64,000 bases of DNA from Dactylosporangium sp. AC04546. Lineage in GTDB: Bacteria > Actinomycetota > Actinomycetes > Mycobacteriales > Micromonosporaceae. How positions within the stretch are numbered: the first letter of the stretch is position 1; every line of letters begins with the position of its first letter. Under the pieces are notes generated by a model. It made no database searches and was not told where the DNA came from. It saw nothing but the letters and a program-made list of their open reading frames with translations. The stretch spans positions 1-64,000 of the forward strand of contig NZ_JAHYSG010000011.1 in NCBI RefSeq assembly GCF_022095675.1, given 5' to 3'. Shown here one piece after another: positions 42,916 through 51,503 of the stretch. The position numbers were made by a program, and so were the translations under genes.

Positions 42916-44694
42916 ATGGATGACCACCGACCGGCCGGACTCGGCGATCTGCCGGCCGACCTGTGCGCCTGGGCGGGAGGCCTGACCCTCGCCGTCGCCA
43001 TCGCACCGGAGCGACCCCCGCTGCCGCACGCCGTGGGCGCGGTCCTGCTCGCCGCGGCGCTGCACATCGCGATCGCCTGGCCGGTGCACCTGTACCGCCG
43101 GCGCTACGACCGCGGCACCCTCGACGAGCTGCGCGCGGCCGGGGTGGTCGCCGCTGCGGCGGGCGCCGCGCTCTACGCGCTCAACCCGATGCCGACCGCG
43201 CCCGCCGGCATCCCGGTCGTGGCCGCGATGACCGCGCTGCTCGGGATGGCCGTCGTGCGGGCCGCCGCCCGCCGGCGCCGGTCGCTGGACGGGCGGGACC
43301 CCGTTCTTGTCTACGGCGCCGGCGCGGCCGGGCACCGGCTGCTGCGCTCGATGCTGCACGACCCGCACTGCCGGTACCGCCCGGTGGGCGTGCTCGACGA
43401 CGACCCGGCCAAGTGCAACCTGCGCATCGAGGGCGTGCCGGTGCTCGGCGGCCGGTCCGCGCTCATCGCCGTGCTGGAGCGCACCGGCGCGTCCGGCGTC
43501 GTCTTCGCGGTCCGCAACGGCGACGGGGCGCTGCTGCGCTCGGTCCGGGCGCTGGTCACCGCCACGGGCCGGGCGCTGTGGGTGCTGCCGTCGCTCGACG
43601 AGACCCTCGACGCCTCGGTCGGCGACGTGCGCGAGGTGCAGCTGTCCGACCTGCTGGGCCGCCGCCAGCTCGACACCGACCTCGGCACGATCGGCGACTA
43701 CCTCACCGGCCGGCGGGTGCTGGTGACCGGCGCCGGCGGGTCGATCGGATCGGAGCTGTGCCGGCAGCTGTACCGCTTCGGGCCGGCGGAGCTGATGATG
43801 CTCGATCGCGACGAGTCGGCGCTGCATGCTGTACAGCTGTCGATCCACGGACGGGCGCTGCTGGACAGCCCGGAGCTCATCCTGTGCGACCTGCGTGACG
43901 CGGCGGCGCTGGAGGCGATCTTCGCTGCGCGGCGGCCGGAGGTGGTGTTCCACGCGGCCGCCCTGAAGCACCTGACGCTCCTGGAGCGCCACCCCGGGGA
44001 GGCGCTGCAGACCAACGTGATCGGCACGCTGAACGTCCTGTCGGCCGCGGCCGCCGTCGGTGTTGCCCGATTTGTCAATATATCCACCGACAAGGCGGCG
44101 AACCCGACCAGCGTGCTCGGCTACTCGAAGCGGATCACCGAGCGGCTGACCGCGCACCGCTCGACGGTCGCCGACGGCACCTACCTCAACGTCCGCTTCG
44201 GCAACGTCCTCGGCAGCCGGGGCTCGGTGGTCACCGCCTTCCAGGCGCAGATCGAGGCCGGCGGCCCGATCACCGTCACCGACCCCGCGGTCACGCGCTA
44301 CTTCATGACCGTGCAGGAGGCGGTGCAGCTGGTCATCCAGGCGGCCGCGCTGGGCGCCGGCGGCGAGGCGCTGGTGCTGGACATGGGCGCGCCGGTGCGC
44401 ATCGACGAGCTCGCCCACCAGCTGGCCGCGATGTCGACCCGGCCGATCGAGGTCGTCTACACGGGGCTGCGACCGGGCGAGAAGCTGCACGAGGAGCTCT
44501 TCGGGCACGGCGAGACCGACCTGCGGCCGCTCCACCCGCTCATCTCGCACGTCACCGTGCCGCCGCTGGACCCCGCGCTGGCGCTGGCCCTGTCGGCTTC
44601 CGCCGCGCCGGCCGCGCTGAGCGGTCAGCTGGCCGACCTGTGCGCGGTGCCGGTCATGGACGCACCGAGGCTATCTGCCGCGCGTACCAGCTGA
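42916..44694 (+). CDS. PglF/WbpM/CapD-like UDP-GlcNAc 4,6-dehydratase
   Basis: The 592-residue protein starts at ATG 42916, 5 nt behind GGGGGA. Four N-terminal membrane segments (15-130), a CoA-binding-like nucleotide domain (VLVYGAGAAGHRLLRSML), then the SDR catalytic domain: VLVTGAGGSIGSELCRQLY near 270, HAAALKHLTLLE near 347 and NISTDKAANPTSVLGYSKR near 393. The TDKA triad is typical of retaining 4,6-dehydratases such as PglF. It makes UDP-4-keto-6-deoxy-GlcNAc, the first step to bacillosamine-type sugars. It is on the opposite strand to the PglE/D/C homologs, 2 kb away, and overlaps the convergent epimerase gene by 41 bp. Confidence 0.93.
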   Translation: MDDHRPAGLGDLPADLCAWAGGLTLAVAIAPERPPLPHAVGAVLLAAALHIAIAWPVHLYRRRYDRGTLDELRAAGVVAAAAGAALYALNPMPTAPAGIPVVAAMTALLGMAVVRAAARRRRSLDGRDPVLVYGAGAAGHRLLRSMLHDPHCRYRPVGVLDDDPAKCNLRIEGVPVLGGRSALIAVLERTGASGVVFAVRNGDGALLRSVRALVTATGRALWVLPSLDETLDASVGDVREVQLSDLLGRRQLDTDLGTIGDYLTGRRVLVTGAGGSIGSELCRQLYRFGPAELMMLDRDESALHAVQLSIHGRALLDSPELILCDLRDAAALEAIFAARRPEVVFHAAALKHLTLLERHPGEALQTNVIGTLNVLSAAAAVGVARFVNISTDKAANPTSVLGYSKRITERLTAHRSTVADGTYLNVRFGNVLGSRGSVVTAFQAQIEAGGPITVTDPAVTRYFMTVQEAVQLVIQAAALGAGGEALVLDMGAPVRIDELAHQLAAMSTRPIEVVYTGLRPGEKLHEELFGHGETDLRPLHPLISHVTVPPLDPALALALSASAAPAALSGQLADLCAVPVMDAPRLSAARTS

Positions 44695-45598
44695 CCGTCT
44701 CGCGGAGGCCGAAGTCCAGCGGTACCGGGCCGTGGCCGGGGAACAGCTCCTTGAGCCGCTGGGAGTCGGCCTGCGAGTCGCGCACGTCGCCGGGGCGGGC
44801 GGGGTCGAACACCACGTCGACGGGCCGCTCGACCAGCCCCTTGATCCGGTCGACCAGGTCGAGCAGCGAGGTCCGCGTCCCGAACGCCAGGTTGACCGGG
44901 GTCGGGCTGGTGACCCGCCGGACGACGGCGTCGGTCAGCAGCCGGGCCACCGACCCGACGTACGTGAAGTCGCGCGTCTGCCGTCCGTCGCCGTGGAGGT
45001 GCAACGGCTGCCCCCGGAGCGCGGCGTCCGCGAACGTCGGGATCACCGCCGCGTACGCGTGCCCGACCGACTGCAGCGGCCCGTACACGTTGAAGAACCG
45101 CAGCGCGAGCACCGGCAGCCCGTAGGTGGCGCCGTAGGCGAGCACGGCGGACTCGGCGGCGAGCTTGCTGGCCGCGTACGGGCTCTGCGGCCGGGTCGGC
45201 AGCTCCTCGTGCTTGGGCAGCGTGCGCGTCGGCCCGTAGACCGATGACGACGAGGCGGCCACGAGGTGGGTGCCGCGGCGCCGGCAGGCCTCCAGGACGT
45301 TGACGGTCCCGGTGGCGTTGACGAGGTGGCTGCGGACGGGGTCGGCGACGGAGCGCGGCACGGACGGCCGGGCGGCGAGGTGGATGACGGCGTCGGCCCT
45401 GGTGACGACCTCGTCGATGGCGTCCGGCTCGAGGATGCTGCCGACGACGAGCTCGGCGCCGACGCCTTCGAGGTTCGCCTCGGTGCCGGTGGTGAGGTCG
45501 TCGAACACGACGACCTCGTCGACGCCGGGATGCGTCACCAACTCCCGGCAGAGGTTCCCACCGATAAACCCGGCCCCGCCGGTCACGAGCACTCTCAT
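44654..45598 (-). CDS. NAD-dependent sugar epimerase/dehydratase (GalE/WbpP-like SDR)
   Basis: The 314-residue protein starts at ATG 45598. MRVLVTGGAGFIGGNLCREL is the NAD site; VVFDDLTTGTEANL, SSSSVYGPTRTLP and YAASKLAAESAVLAY give the Ser-Tyr-Lys triad; RFFNVYGPLQ and GDGRQTRDFTYV are typical of UDP-sugar 4-epimerases. It interconverts a UDP-hexose or UDP-HexNAc pair, or a uronate, supplying the cluster. The exact substrate is unknown. Confidence 0.9.
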   Translation of the reverse strand: MRVLVTGGAGFIGGNLCRELVTHPGVDEVVVFDDLTTGTEANLEGVGAELVVGSILEPDAIDEVVTRADAVIHLAARPSVPRSVADPVRSHLVNATGTVNVLEACRRRGTHLVAASSSSVYGPTRTLPKHEELPTRPQSPYAASKLAAESAVLAYGATYGLPVLALRFFNVYGPLQSVGHAYAAVIPTFADAALRGQPLHLHGDGRQTRDFTYVGSVARLLTDAVVRRVTSPTPVNLAFGTRTSLLDLVDRIKGLVERPVDVVFDPARPGDVRDSQADSQRLKELFPGHGPVPLDFGLRETVSWYARQIASVRP

Positions 45599-45771
45599 CG
45601 TTGCAGTCCAACGCCGGGCCGCCGGGGAAGGTGACGCATTCCGGACTTTTTGGACCAAAGGCTCGATCCGCTGACCGTCCAGCCCCCGGCACTCCCCGTT
45701 CGCCCGACCTCTCGAGGGGCCCGGTTCATGATCGCGAAGACTCGCTTCGGGCGGGCGACTATGTGCCGCCC

Positions 45772-45817
45772 GCGCATATTCCTCTCAGGAATATTCATTC
45801 CCCACGCGAATATGCGC
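45772..45817. promoter_or_regulatory. Inverted repeat with inner palindrome, possible operator
   Basis: GCGCATATTC (45772-45781) and GAATATGCGC (45808-45817) form 10-bp arms around a perfect GAATATTC palindrome (45789-45796). AT-rich symmetric DNA is unusual in this sequence. It lies downstream of the minus-strand gene at 45846 and upstream of the epimerase (start 45598), so it could be an operator/promoter for the latter or a terminator of the former. Confidence 0.45.
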
Positions 45818-45845
45818 CAGGCAACACCCAACCACCGAGGCGCCC

Positions 45846-46319
45846 TCAGCCGAGCACGGACCGGGCCAGGTGGGCCACGACGGCGCGGGCGAAGGACACC
45901 GCCGCGTCGCCGGCGTCGGCTCGCAGTGGTTCCTGGATGCCGGGTGGGGCGGCGCCGTAGATCGCCAGGCCCGCCCCGGACTCCGGCCGGCGGGCGCGGT
46001 CGAGGTGGGCGACCGGCGAGTAGTGCTCCGGAAGCCAGTCGTCCTCGGGGACCTCGCGGGCGATCCGGAGCAGGGTCGGGTCGACGCCCCCGCCCGTCGG
46101 GACGATGACGTCGGCCGGGCGGACCGGCGGTTGGGACGGCGTCAGCGCCACCGTCATCACCCACCGGGCGTCGACCACCGCCGCGGGCGACACGGCCACC
46201 GACAGTCCGGCGATCTCGCCCAGGCTCAGCACGCCGCCCGGCAGGTGGAGGGTCTCGCGCGCGGGGCGGAGGAGGCCGGGCAGCGTGCTGATCAGCAGGA
46301 CGTCAGGGGAGCTGGGCAA
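45846..46319 (-). CDS. Hypothetical protein, last gene of the amidase operon
   Basis: The 157-residue protein starts at ATG 46319, overlapping the LLM oxidoreductase by 17 bp. No membrane segment. Strands such as DVLLISTLPGLL and GLSVAVSPAAVVDARWVMTVALTPS suggest an alpha/beta domain. Not recognised; coding is supported by the overlap and codon bias. Confidence 0.68.
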   Translation of the reverse strand: MPSSPDVLLISTLPGLLRPARETLHLPGGVLSLGEIAGLSVAVSPAAVVDARWVMTVALTPSQPPVRPADVIVPTGGGVDPTLLRIAREVPEDDWLPEHYSPVAHLDRARRPESGAGLAIYGAAPPGIQEPLRADAGDAAVSFARAVVAHLARSVLG

Positions 46320-47172
46320 GCCGTGGGACGATCCGCTCGGCCACGCCCGTGACGAACTCGACCGGGTCGCGGTCGGGCATCAGCATGACCTCCGTGATGC
46401 CCAGCTTGCCGAACGCCTCCACGTCGGCCAGCCAGGCATCGGGCTCCACCAGGGCCGGGCGGGTCACCAGCGCCGTCTTCACGATCGTGTCGTAGTCGCG
46501 GCCCTCCGCGGCGCAGTGCTCGCGGAGCACCGACAGCTTGTGCTCCACCTCCGCGGCCGAGCTGCCGAAGATGTTGCAGGCGTCGCCGTACTTCGCGACC
46601 AGGCGCAGCGTCTTCTTCTCGCCGCCACCGCCGATCATGATCATCGGGTGCGGGCGGCTCAGGGTCGGCGGGAAGTTGAGCGTCTCGGCCAGCTGGTAGT
46701 GGCGGCCCTCGTAGGGGCCGTTGTCGTCGCTCCACATCTGCAGGCAGATCTGCAGCGTCTCCTCCAGGCGCTCGAAGCGCTCGGCGACCGGAACGACCGG
46801 GACGCCGAGGCCCCGCTGCTCGCGCTCGTACCACGACGCGCCGATGCCCAGCCGGGCCCGGCCGCCGGAGAGCACGTCGAGCGTGCTCACGGTCTTGGCC
46901 AGGATGCCGGGGTGACGGTACATCACCCCGGTCACCAGCAGCCCGAGCGTCATCCGCGAGGTCACCGCGGCGACAAAGCCCAGCGTCGTGTAGCCCTCCA
47001 GCATCGGGTCCTCGGCCGGGGCCGTGTGATCCATCTGGAAGAAGTGGTCCATGACGGTGAACGAGTCCACCCCCGCCTGTTCGGCGATCTGGGCGGTCTC
47101 GCGCAGGGTCGGTGCGATGGCGGCCGGCTCCGCCGGGGTCGAGTAGTTCCAGTAGTGCAGACCCAGCTTCAT
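46303..47172 (-). CDS. LLM-class F420-dependent oxidoreductase
   Basis: The 289-residue protein starts at ATG 47172 (MKLGLHYWNYSTPAEP). TIM-barrel signature: FTVMDHFFQMD near 38, LLVTGVMYRHPGILAKTVSTLDVLSGGRARLGIGASWYE from 78 (split motif), and MIMIGGGGEKKTLRLVAKYGDACNIF near 175. F420 is the likely cofactor. It follows the acetamidase gene by 22 bp, probably in one operon. Confidence 0.9.
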   Translation of the reverse strand: MKLGLHYWNYSTPAEPAAIAPTLRETAQIAEQAGVDSFTVMDHFFQMDHTAPAEDPMLEGYTTLGFVAAVTSRMTLGLLVTGVMYRHPGILAKTVSTLDVLSGGRARLGIGASWYEREQRGLGVPVVPVAERFERLEETLQICLQMWSDDNGPYEGRHYQLAETLNFPPTLSRPHPMIMIGGGGEKKTLRLVAKYGDACNIFGSSAAEVEHKLSVLREHCAAEGRDYDTIVKTALVTRPALVEPDAWLADVEAFGKLGITEVMLMPDRDPVEFVTGVAERIVPRLAQLP

Positions 47173-47194
47173 GGGCCAAACCTAACGCGGAACC

Positions 47195-48196
47195 TCACAG
47201 AGTCGAGGCGATCCTCCGCAAACGGTCGTGGACACCGTCGTGAACGGCGACCTTCCCGAGGTACACCTTGGGAATCTTGGCGACCATCGTGTAGTTCGTG
47301 TCGCAGACGTTGCCGACCGGGGCCTCACCCGCCTGGCTGACCAGCTGGTAGGCGTCGAGGTGGTCGAGGCCGGTGAGCTCGGCGACCCAGGTGACCAGGT
47401 CGTGCTGGCTGATCCGGAACGCGTCCTCGAGCGGGCGGGCCGAGCCGGTGCTCATCAGGAACGCGTCGGACTCCAGCCGTGGCCACGGCGTCGGTACCGC
47501 CTTGATCAGCTCCACGACGACCGTCGTCTCCATGGCCGCCTCGACGGCCACGCCGCTGACCTCGCCGTGACCCTGCCGGGCGTGGCCGTCGCCGATGGCG
47601 AAGAGGGCGCCGTCGACGTTGACCCCGAGGTACACCGTGACGCCCGCCCGCAGCTCGGGAGTGTCCATGTTGCCGCCGTGCGCGTCGGGGGTGATCGTCA
47701 TCTTCACCTCCGACGCGGCGGGGGCGACCCCGACCGTGCCGTGCATCGGGTCCATCGGCAGGTCGACGGTGAAGTCGCTGTTGCGGGCCCGGTACCGCGC
47801 CACTCCTCGGGCGCGGTCCAGGTCGTACCACCACACCCGCTCCTCCAGCGGCGGCTGCAGCGTCGCCGTGTGCGAGGTCGACGTCAGCGCGCCGAAGTGC
47901 GGGAACGTGCTGGAGACCGCCCAGTCGCGGGCCGGCTCGATCGACGCGAAGTGCAGGGCGAGCGTGTCGCCGGGCTCGGCGCCCTCCACGTGGAACGGGC
48001 CGGTGACGGGGTTGAGGTATGGGAACTGGCACACGACTGTCGGCAGGTCGTCGACGCTGCGCACCCGGCCGCCGAAGCAGTCCTCTGTGGACAGTCGCAG
48101 GACGTCGCCGGGGCGGACCCGGCGGACCGGGGGCCGGCCGCCGAAGGTGTACGCCAGCTCGTCGGGCTCCGGCTTATAGACGTGCAACTGGCTCAC
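47195..48196 (-). CDS. Acetamidase/formamidase family amidohydrolase
   Basis: The 333-residue protein starts at GTG 48196 (VSQLHVYKPEPDELAY). Family blocks: VRPGDVLRLSTEDCFGG near 29, GPFHVEGAEPGDTLALHF near 66, and DAHGGNMDTPELRAG near 165, the metal-binding region. It hydrolyses a small amide to ammonia and acid. Its start lies inside the end of the APC permease gene, so uptake and hydrolysis of a nitrogen source are probably linked. Confidence 0.93.
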   Translation of the reverse strand: MSQLHVYKPEPDELAYTFGGRPPVRRVRPGDVLRLSTEDCFGGRVRSVDDLPTVVCQFPYLNPVTGPFHVEGAEPGDTLALHFASIEPARDWAVSSTFPHFGALTSTSHTATLQPPLEERVWWYDLDRARGVARYRARNSDFTVDLPMDPMHGTVGVAPAASEVKMTITPDAHGGNMDTPELRAGVTVYLGVNVDGALFAIGDGHARQGHGEVSGVAVEAAMETTVVVELIKAVPTPWPRLESDAFLMSTGSARPLEDAFRISQHDLVTWVAELTGLDHLDAYQLVSQAGEAPVGNVCDTNYTMVAKIPKVYLGKVAVHDGVHDRLRRIASTL

Positions 48197-49580
48197 TGGG
48201 CTGTCCTTCGCTGCTCTGTCCCGCAAGTCGGGGCCGGCGGCCGGTGGCGTAGAGCACGACGAGGATGACCACGCCGATGCCGAGCCAGGTGAAGCCGAGC
48301 ATCTGCGCGGCGACCTTGGCGTTGATGACGACGTACAGCAGGATCGCGAACCCGATCAGCGGGAACACCAGGTGGCGCAGCCAGTCGCGGCTGCCGTTGC
48401 GCACCACATGGTGCCAGAACACCGAGACGTGCAGGGCCAGGAACGCGGTCATCGCCCCGAAGTTGATCAGCGTCGACAGCAGGGTGATGCCGTCGTCGCG
48501 CGACCACATATAGAGGCCCAGCCCGAGCGACACGATCGCGACGACGAAGGTGGCGTTCGTCGGTACCTTGTGCCGCTGCGAGATGCGCGACAGGAACGAC
48601 GGCAGCTGCCGGTCGCGCGCCATCGCGTACAGCAGGCGCGAGGTCGCCACCTGCGCCACCAGGGAGTTCGCGAAGCCCCAGGCCACCGCGGTCGCGACCG
48701 CCGTCAGCGTGGCCAGCCAGGCTCCGCCGCCGACCCGGGCCGCGTCGTAGAAGGCCGTCCCGCCCGAGTCCCCCTCGTCGATGAGCTTCTGCGGCTCCGG
48801 CACCAGGAGCGCCGCGACCCAGGTCTGCACGATGAACAGCACGCCAGCGAGCAGCAGCGCGGCCACCATCGACCGGCCGATCTGCCGCGCCTCGCCCTTG
48901 TGCTCCTCGGCGAGCATCGAGATCCCGTCGAAGCCGAGGAACGACAGCACCGCGATCGACACCGCGCCGAAGACGAGCGACCAGGAGAAGGTGGCGCTGT
49001 TGTACACCGGCTCGAAGCTGAACCCGCGACCCTTGCCCTGCGCGAGCGCCACGACGCCGATGACCAGGAAGATCGCCAGCACGATCAGCTCGCCGATGAG
49101 CATGAACTTGTTGACGATCGCCGTCAGCTGGATGCCGAGCAGGTTCACGACGGTGTTGAGCACGACGAAGGCGACCAGCCAGGCCCAGACGGGGATGCCG
49201 GTGACCACGGAGTTCATCGCGACGCTGGCGATGAGGTACAGCAGGCCGGGCACCAGCACGTAGTCGAGCAGGATCACCCAGCCGGCGAGGAAGCCGACCG
49301 GGGCCGCGATCCCGCGCCCGGCGTAGCTGTAGACCGAGCCGGCCATCGGGAACGCCTTGACCATCTGCGCGTAGGACAGCGCGGTGAAGACCATGGCGAC
49401 CATGCCGATGGCGTAGGCGAGGGCGACCATGCCGCCGGAGCCCTGGAAGACGCCGCCGAAGATGCCGAAGGGTGCGATGGGCACCATGAAGATGAGGCCG
49501 TACACCAGGAGGTCGGTGAACGTGAGGGAGCGCTGCAGTTCCTGGGTGTATCCGAACCGCTCGATCTGTGGGTCCGTCAT
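48174..49580 (-). CDS. APC-family amino acid/amine permease
   Basis: The 468-residue protein starts at ATG 49580. It has 12 membrane segments; the N-terminal FTDLLVYGLIFMVPIAPFGIFGGV and ALAYAIGMVAMVFTALSYAQM blocks and the SYAGRGIAAPVGFLAGW region mark the APC superfamily (putrescine/ethanolamine/amino acid group). It is first of four minus-strand genes, followed by an acetamidase. TACCGT, 9 nt before the start, may be a -10 element of a short-leader promoter (weak evidence). Confidence 0.92.
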   Translation of the reverse strand: MTDPQIERFGYTQELQRSLTFTDLLVYGLIFMVPIAPFGIFGGVFQGSGGMVALAYAIGMVAMVFTALSYAQMVKAFPMAGSVYSYAGRGIAAPVGFLAGWVILLDYVLVPGLLYLIASVAMNSVVTGIPVWAWLVAFVVLNTVVNLLGIQLTAIVNKFMLIGELIVLAIFLVIGVVALAQGKGRGFSFEPVYNSATFSWSLVFGAVSIAVLSFLGFDGISMLAEEHKGEARQIGRSMVAALLLAGVLFIVQTWVAALLVPEPQKLIDEGDSGGTAFYDAARVGGGAWLATLTAVATAVAWGFANSLVAQVATSRLLYAMARDRQLPSFLSRISQRHKVPTNATFVVAIVSLGLGLYMWSRDDGITLLSTLINFGAMTAFLALHVSVFWHHVVRNGSRDWLRHLVFPLIGFAILLYVVINAKVAAQMLGFTWLGIGVVILVVLYATGRRPRLAGQSSEGQPSEPVARL

Positions 49581-49621
49581 GTCGCCACACGGTAGACCGA
49601 ATACTTGAATCTGGAAAGATC

Positions 49622-50719
49622 TCACTTGCCACGGATCGCCGCGACGGCACCGAGGGCGATCGTCGCGACGGCGCAGAGCAGCAGGGTCGGGCGGGCACCG
49701 AACGCCTCGACCAGCGGGCCGCCGAGGACCGTGCCGAGCGGCGCGGCCAGGGCGGCGACCGAGCCGAACGTCGCCAGCGCGCGGGTGTCCCGCTGGAGCC
49801 GGGCCATGGCGACCGGCAGGAACGGGGCCCAGACCAGGCCGGCGACGGCGAACGCGGCCATGGCGAGCGGTTGTGGCGCGCCGAGGCCGAGCGGGAGCAT
49901 CGCGGCACCGAAGGCGGCGACGATGGCGGCGACCGGCGGGTGGCGGCGGAACCTCGTGGTGAGCAGGCCGCCGGCCACCGCTCCGGCGCCGAACGCGGTG
50001 TAGTACCAGCCCAGCAGCGCCGCGTCGCCGCCGAGATCCTGGGCGACGTGGATGGGCATCGCGGCGTAGAACGGGCCGAAGAGCAGGAAGAACAGCGCGC
50101 CGACAACGATCAGGCCGGTCACCTTGACGGGTTCCCGGTTCGGCTCGGGTTCGCGGCGGGTGCGGGGGACGAGGCGGTACGTCAGAGCGAGCACCGCGAA
50201 TGAGGCGGCATCGATGGCGATCACCGTTCCCGGGTTGGTCCAGGCGATGAGCAGTCCCGCCAGCGGCGGGCCGGCGATGGTGGCGAACTCGGCGATCGTC
50301 GTGAGCACGGCGTTGGCGGCGACGTGCCGCTCGGGGGGCAGCAGCTCGGCGATGAGGGCGTACCGGCCGGCCGAGCCCCAGGCGGCCAGCAGCGACGAGA
50401 CCGCGAGGAGCGCGATGAGTCCCCGGATGTCGAGCGCTCCGACGGCGTACGTGACGGCGACCGCGCCGAGGGCGGTCGCGCGCAGGACGGCGTTCCAGCC
50501 GGCCAGCTGCGCTCCCGGCCTCGTCCGCAGCCAGCGGGCGAGCACGACGCCACCGAGCGCGCTGGGCAGCGAGTAGGCGGCGACCGCGAGGCCCACCGAG
50601 ATCGGGCGCGGGTCGAGCTCCAGCGCGAGCCAGCTGATGGCGACGATCGACATGCCGTCGCCGAGGGCGGAGAACGCGAGGCCGGGCAGGAGCCTGCGCA
50701 GGACGGGGTGGTTCCACAC
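49622..50719 (-). CDS. MFS transporter (probable exporter)
   Basis: The 365-residue protein starts at GTG 50719 (VWNHPVLRRLLPG). It has 10-12 membrane segments and shares long blocks with the transporter at 5892: LSA-x-GDGMS, WLALEL, AAWGSAGRYALIAELLPPERHVAANAVLTTIAE and AIDAASFAVLAL. The two are paralogs of the DHA3-like type. It may not share a transcript with the APC gene, 42 bp downstream. Substrate unknown. Confidence 0.87.
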   Translation of the reverse strand: MWNHPVLRRLLPGLAFSALGDGMSIVAISWLALELDPRPISVGLAVAAYSLPSALGGVVLARWLRTRPGAQLAGWNAVLRATALGAVAVTYAVGALDIRGLIALLAVSSLLAAWGSAGRYALIAELLPPERHVAANAVLTTIAEFATIAGPPLAGLLIAWTNPGTVIAIDAASFAVLALTYRLVPRTRREPEPNREPVKVTGLIVVGALFFLLFGPFYAAMPIHVAQDLGGDAALLGWYYTAFGAGAVAGGLLTTRFRRHPPVAAIVAAFGAAMLPLGLGAPQPLAMAAFAVAGLVWAPFLPVAMARLQRDTRALATFGSVAALAAPLGTVLGGPLVEAFGARPTLLLCAVATIALGAVAAIRGK

Positions 50720-50840
50720 GGGGCAACTTGATCGCGGTTCCGGGCCGCCGGCAAGGGCTCATCGCCCACGGCGTATTCAGCGCACAGCGGAGCGCAGCCT
50801 CAATGTCATGATCGATGTCACGGGCTCGAACATGCCGCAA

Positions 50841-50868
50841 CGGCCGCCGGAATGGAATCCGGCGGCCG
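50841..50868 (-). terminator. Hairpin downstream of the gene at 50895
   Basis: CGGCCGCCGGA (50841-50851) and TCCGGCGGCCG (50858-50868) form a perfect 11-bp stem with loop ATGGAA, 27 bp after the stop codon. Confidence 0.7.
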
Positions 50869-50894
50869 GGCGGTCTGCCAGGAATGAAATCCGC

Positions 50895-51443
50895 TCAGGC
50901 GACGGCGCCGGGGATCACGTGGGTGGCGCCCGTGCCGAGGCGCTGGACGGCCAGGTCGGCGATCTCCGGGGTCAGGTTGCGGGCGTCGGCGACGTTCCAG
51001 CCGTCGCCCGCGGCGTACGTCGCGCCCGACCACGTCGGGTGCAGGACCGGGATCACCGCCTCCATCACGGCGGCGAAGGTCTGGCCGTCGGTCGCCTTGT
51101 CGAACGTGGTGATCGTGACGACCACGCCGTTCAGCGTGCAGGTGCCCTGGTCGCGGTACGTGTAGACGGCGTCCGTGTGCTTCGCCGCCTGCGCATAGCC
51201 GTCGCAGCCCAGGCCGTCGGCGACCGTCGAGGCGTCCGCGCCGAGGTACTTCGGCTTCGTCAGCGTGTCGATCGCGTGCGGGGCCTGCCAGCCGGCCACG
51301 CCGGCCACCGCGGCCAGGGCCAGGGCACCCAGCGCCAACCGGGTCCGGGAGGGCCTGCCGACGCTGCCGTTCGTCAGGATGCCGGCCGGCTTCTCGTCAA
51401 GTTCGATCGTGGTCAACTCGGCTGCGCCCTTCATGTCGGCCAT
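50895..51443 (-). CDS. Hypothetical single-pass membrane protein
   Basis: The protein is 182 residues from ATG 51443; ATG 51434 and TTG 51458 are alternatives. A cytoplasmic tail of about 33 residues, a membrane segment (LALGALALAAVAGVAGW) and an external domain of about 125 residues with two cysteines (GLGCDGYAQA, GTCTLNGVVVTITTF) that may pair. No known family. Confidence 0.72.
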   Translation of the reverse strand: MADMKGAAELTTIELDEKPAGILTNGSVGRPSRTRLALGALALAAVAGVAGWQAPHAIDTLTKPKYLGADASTVADGLGCDGYAQAAKHTDAVYTYRDQGTCTLNGVVVTITTFDKATDGQTFAAVMEAVIPVLHPTWSGATYAAGDGWNVADARNLTPEIADLAVQRLGTGATHVIPGAVA

Positions 51444-51503
51444 GTCGTACAAATCCAAACTAGGTGCAAATCCGGTGCGGTTCTGTCCCCTGACCGGCCG
51501 CGG

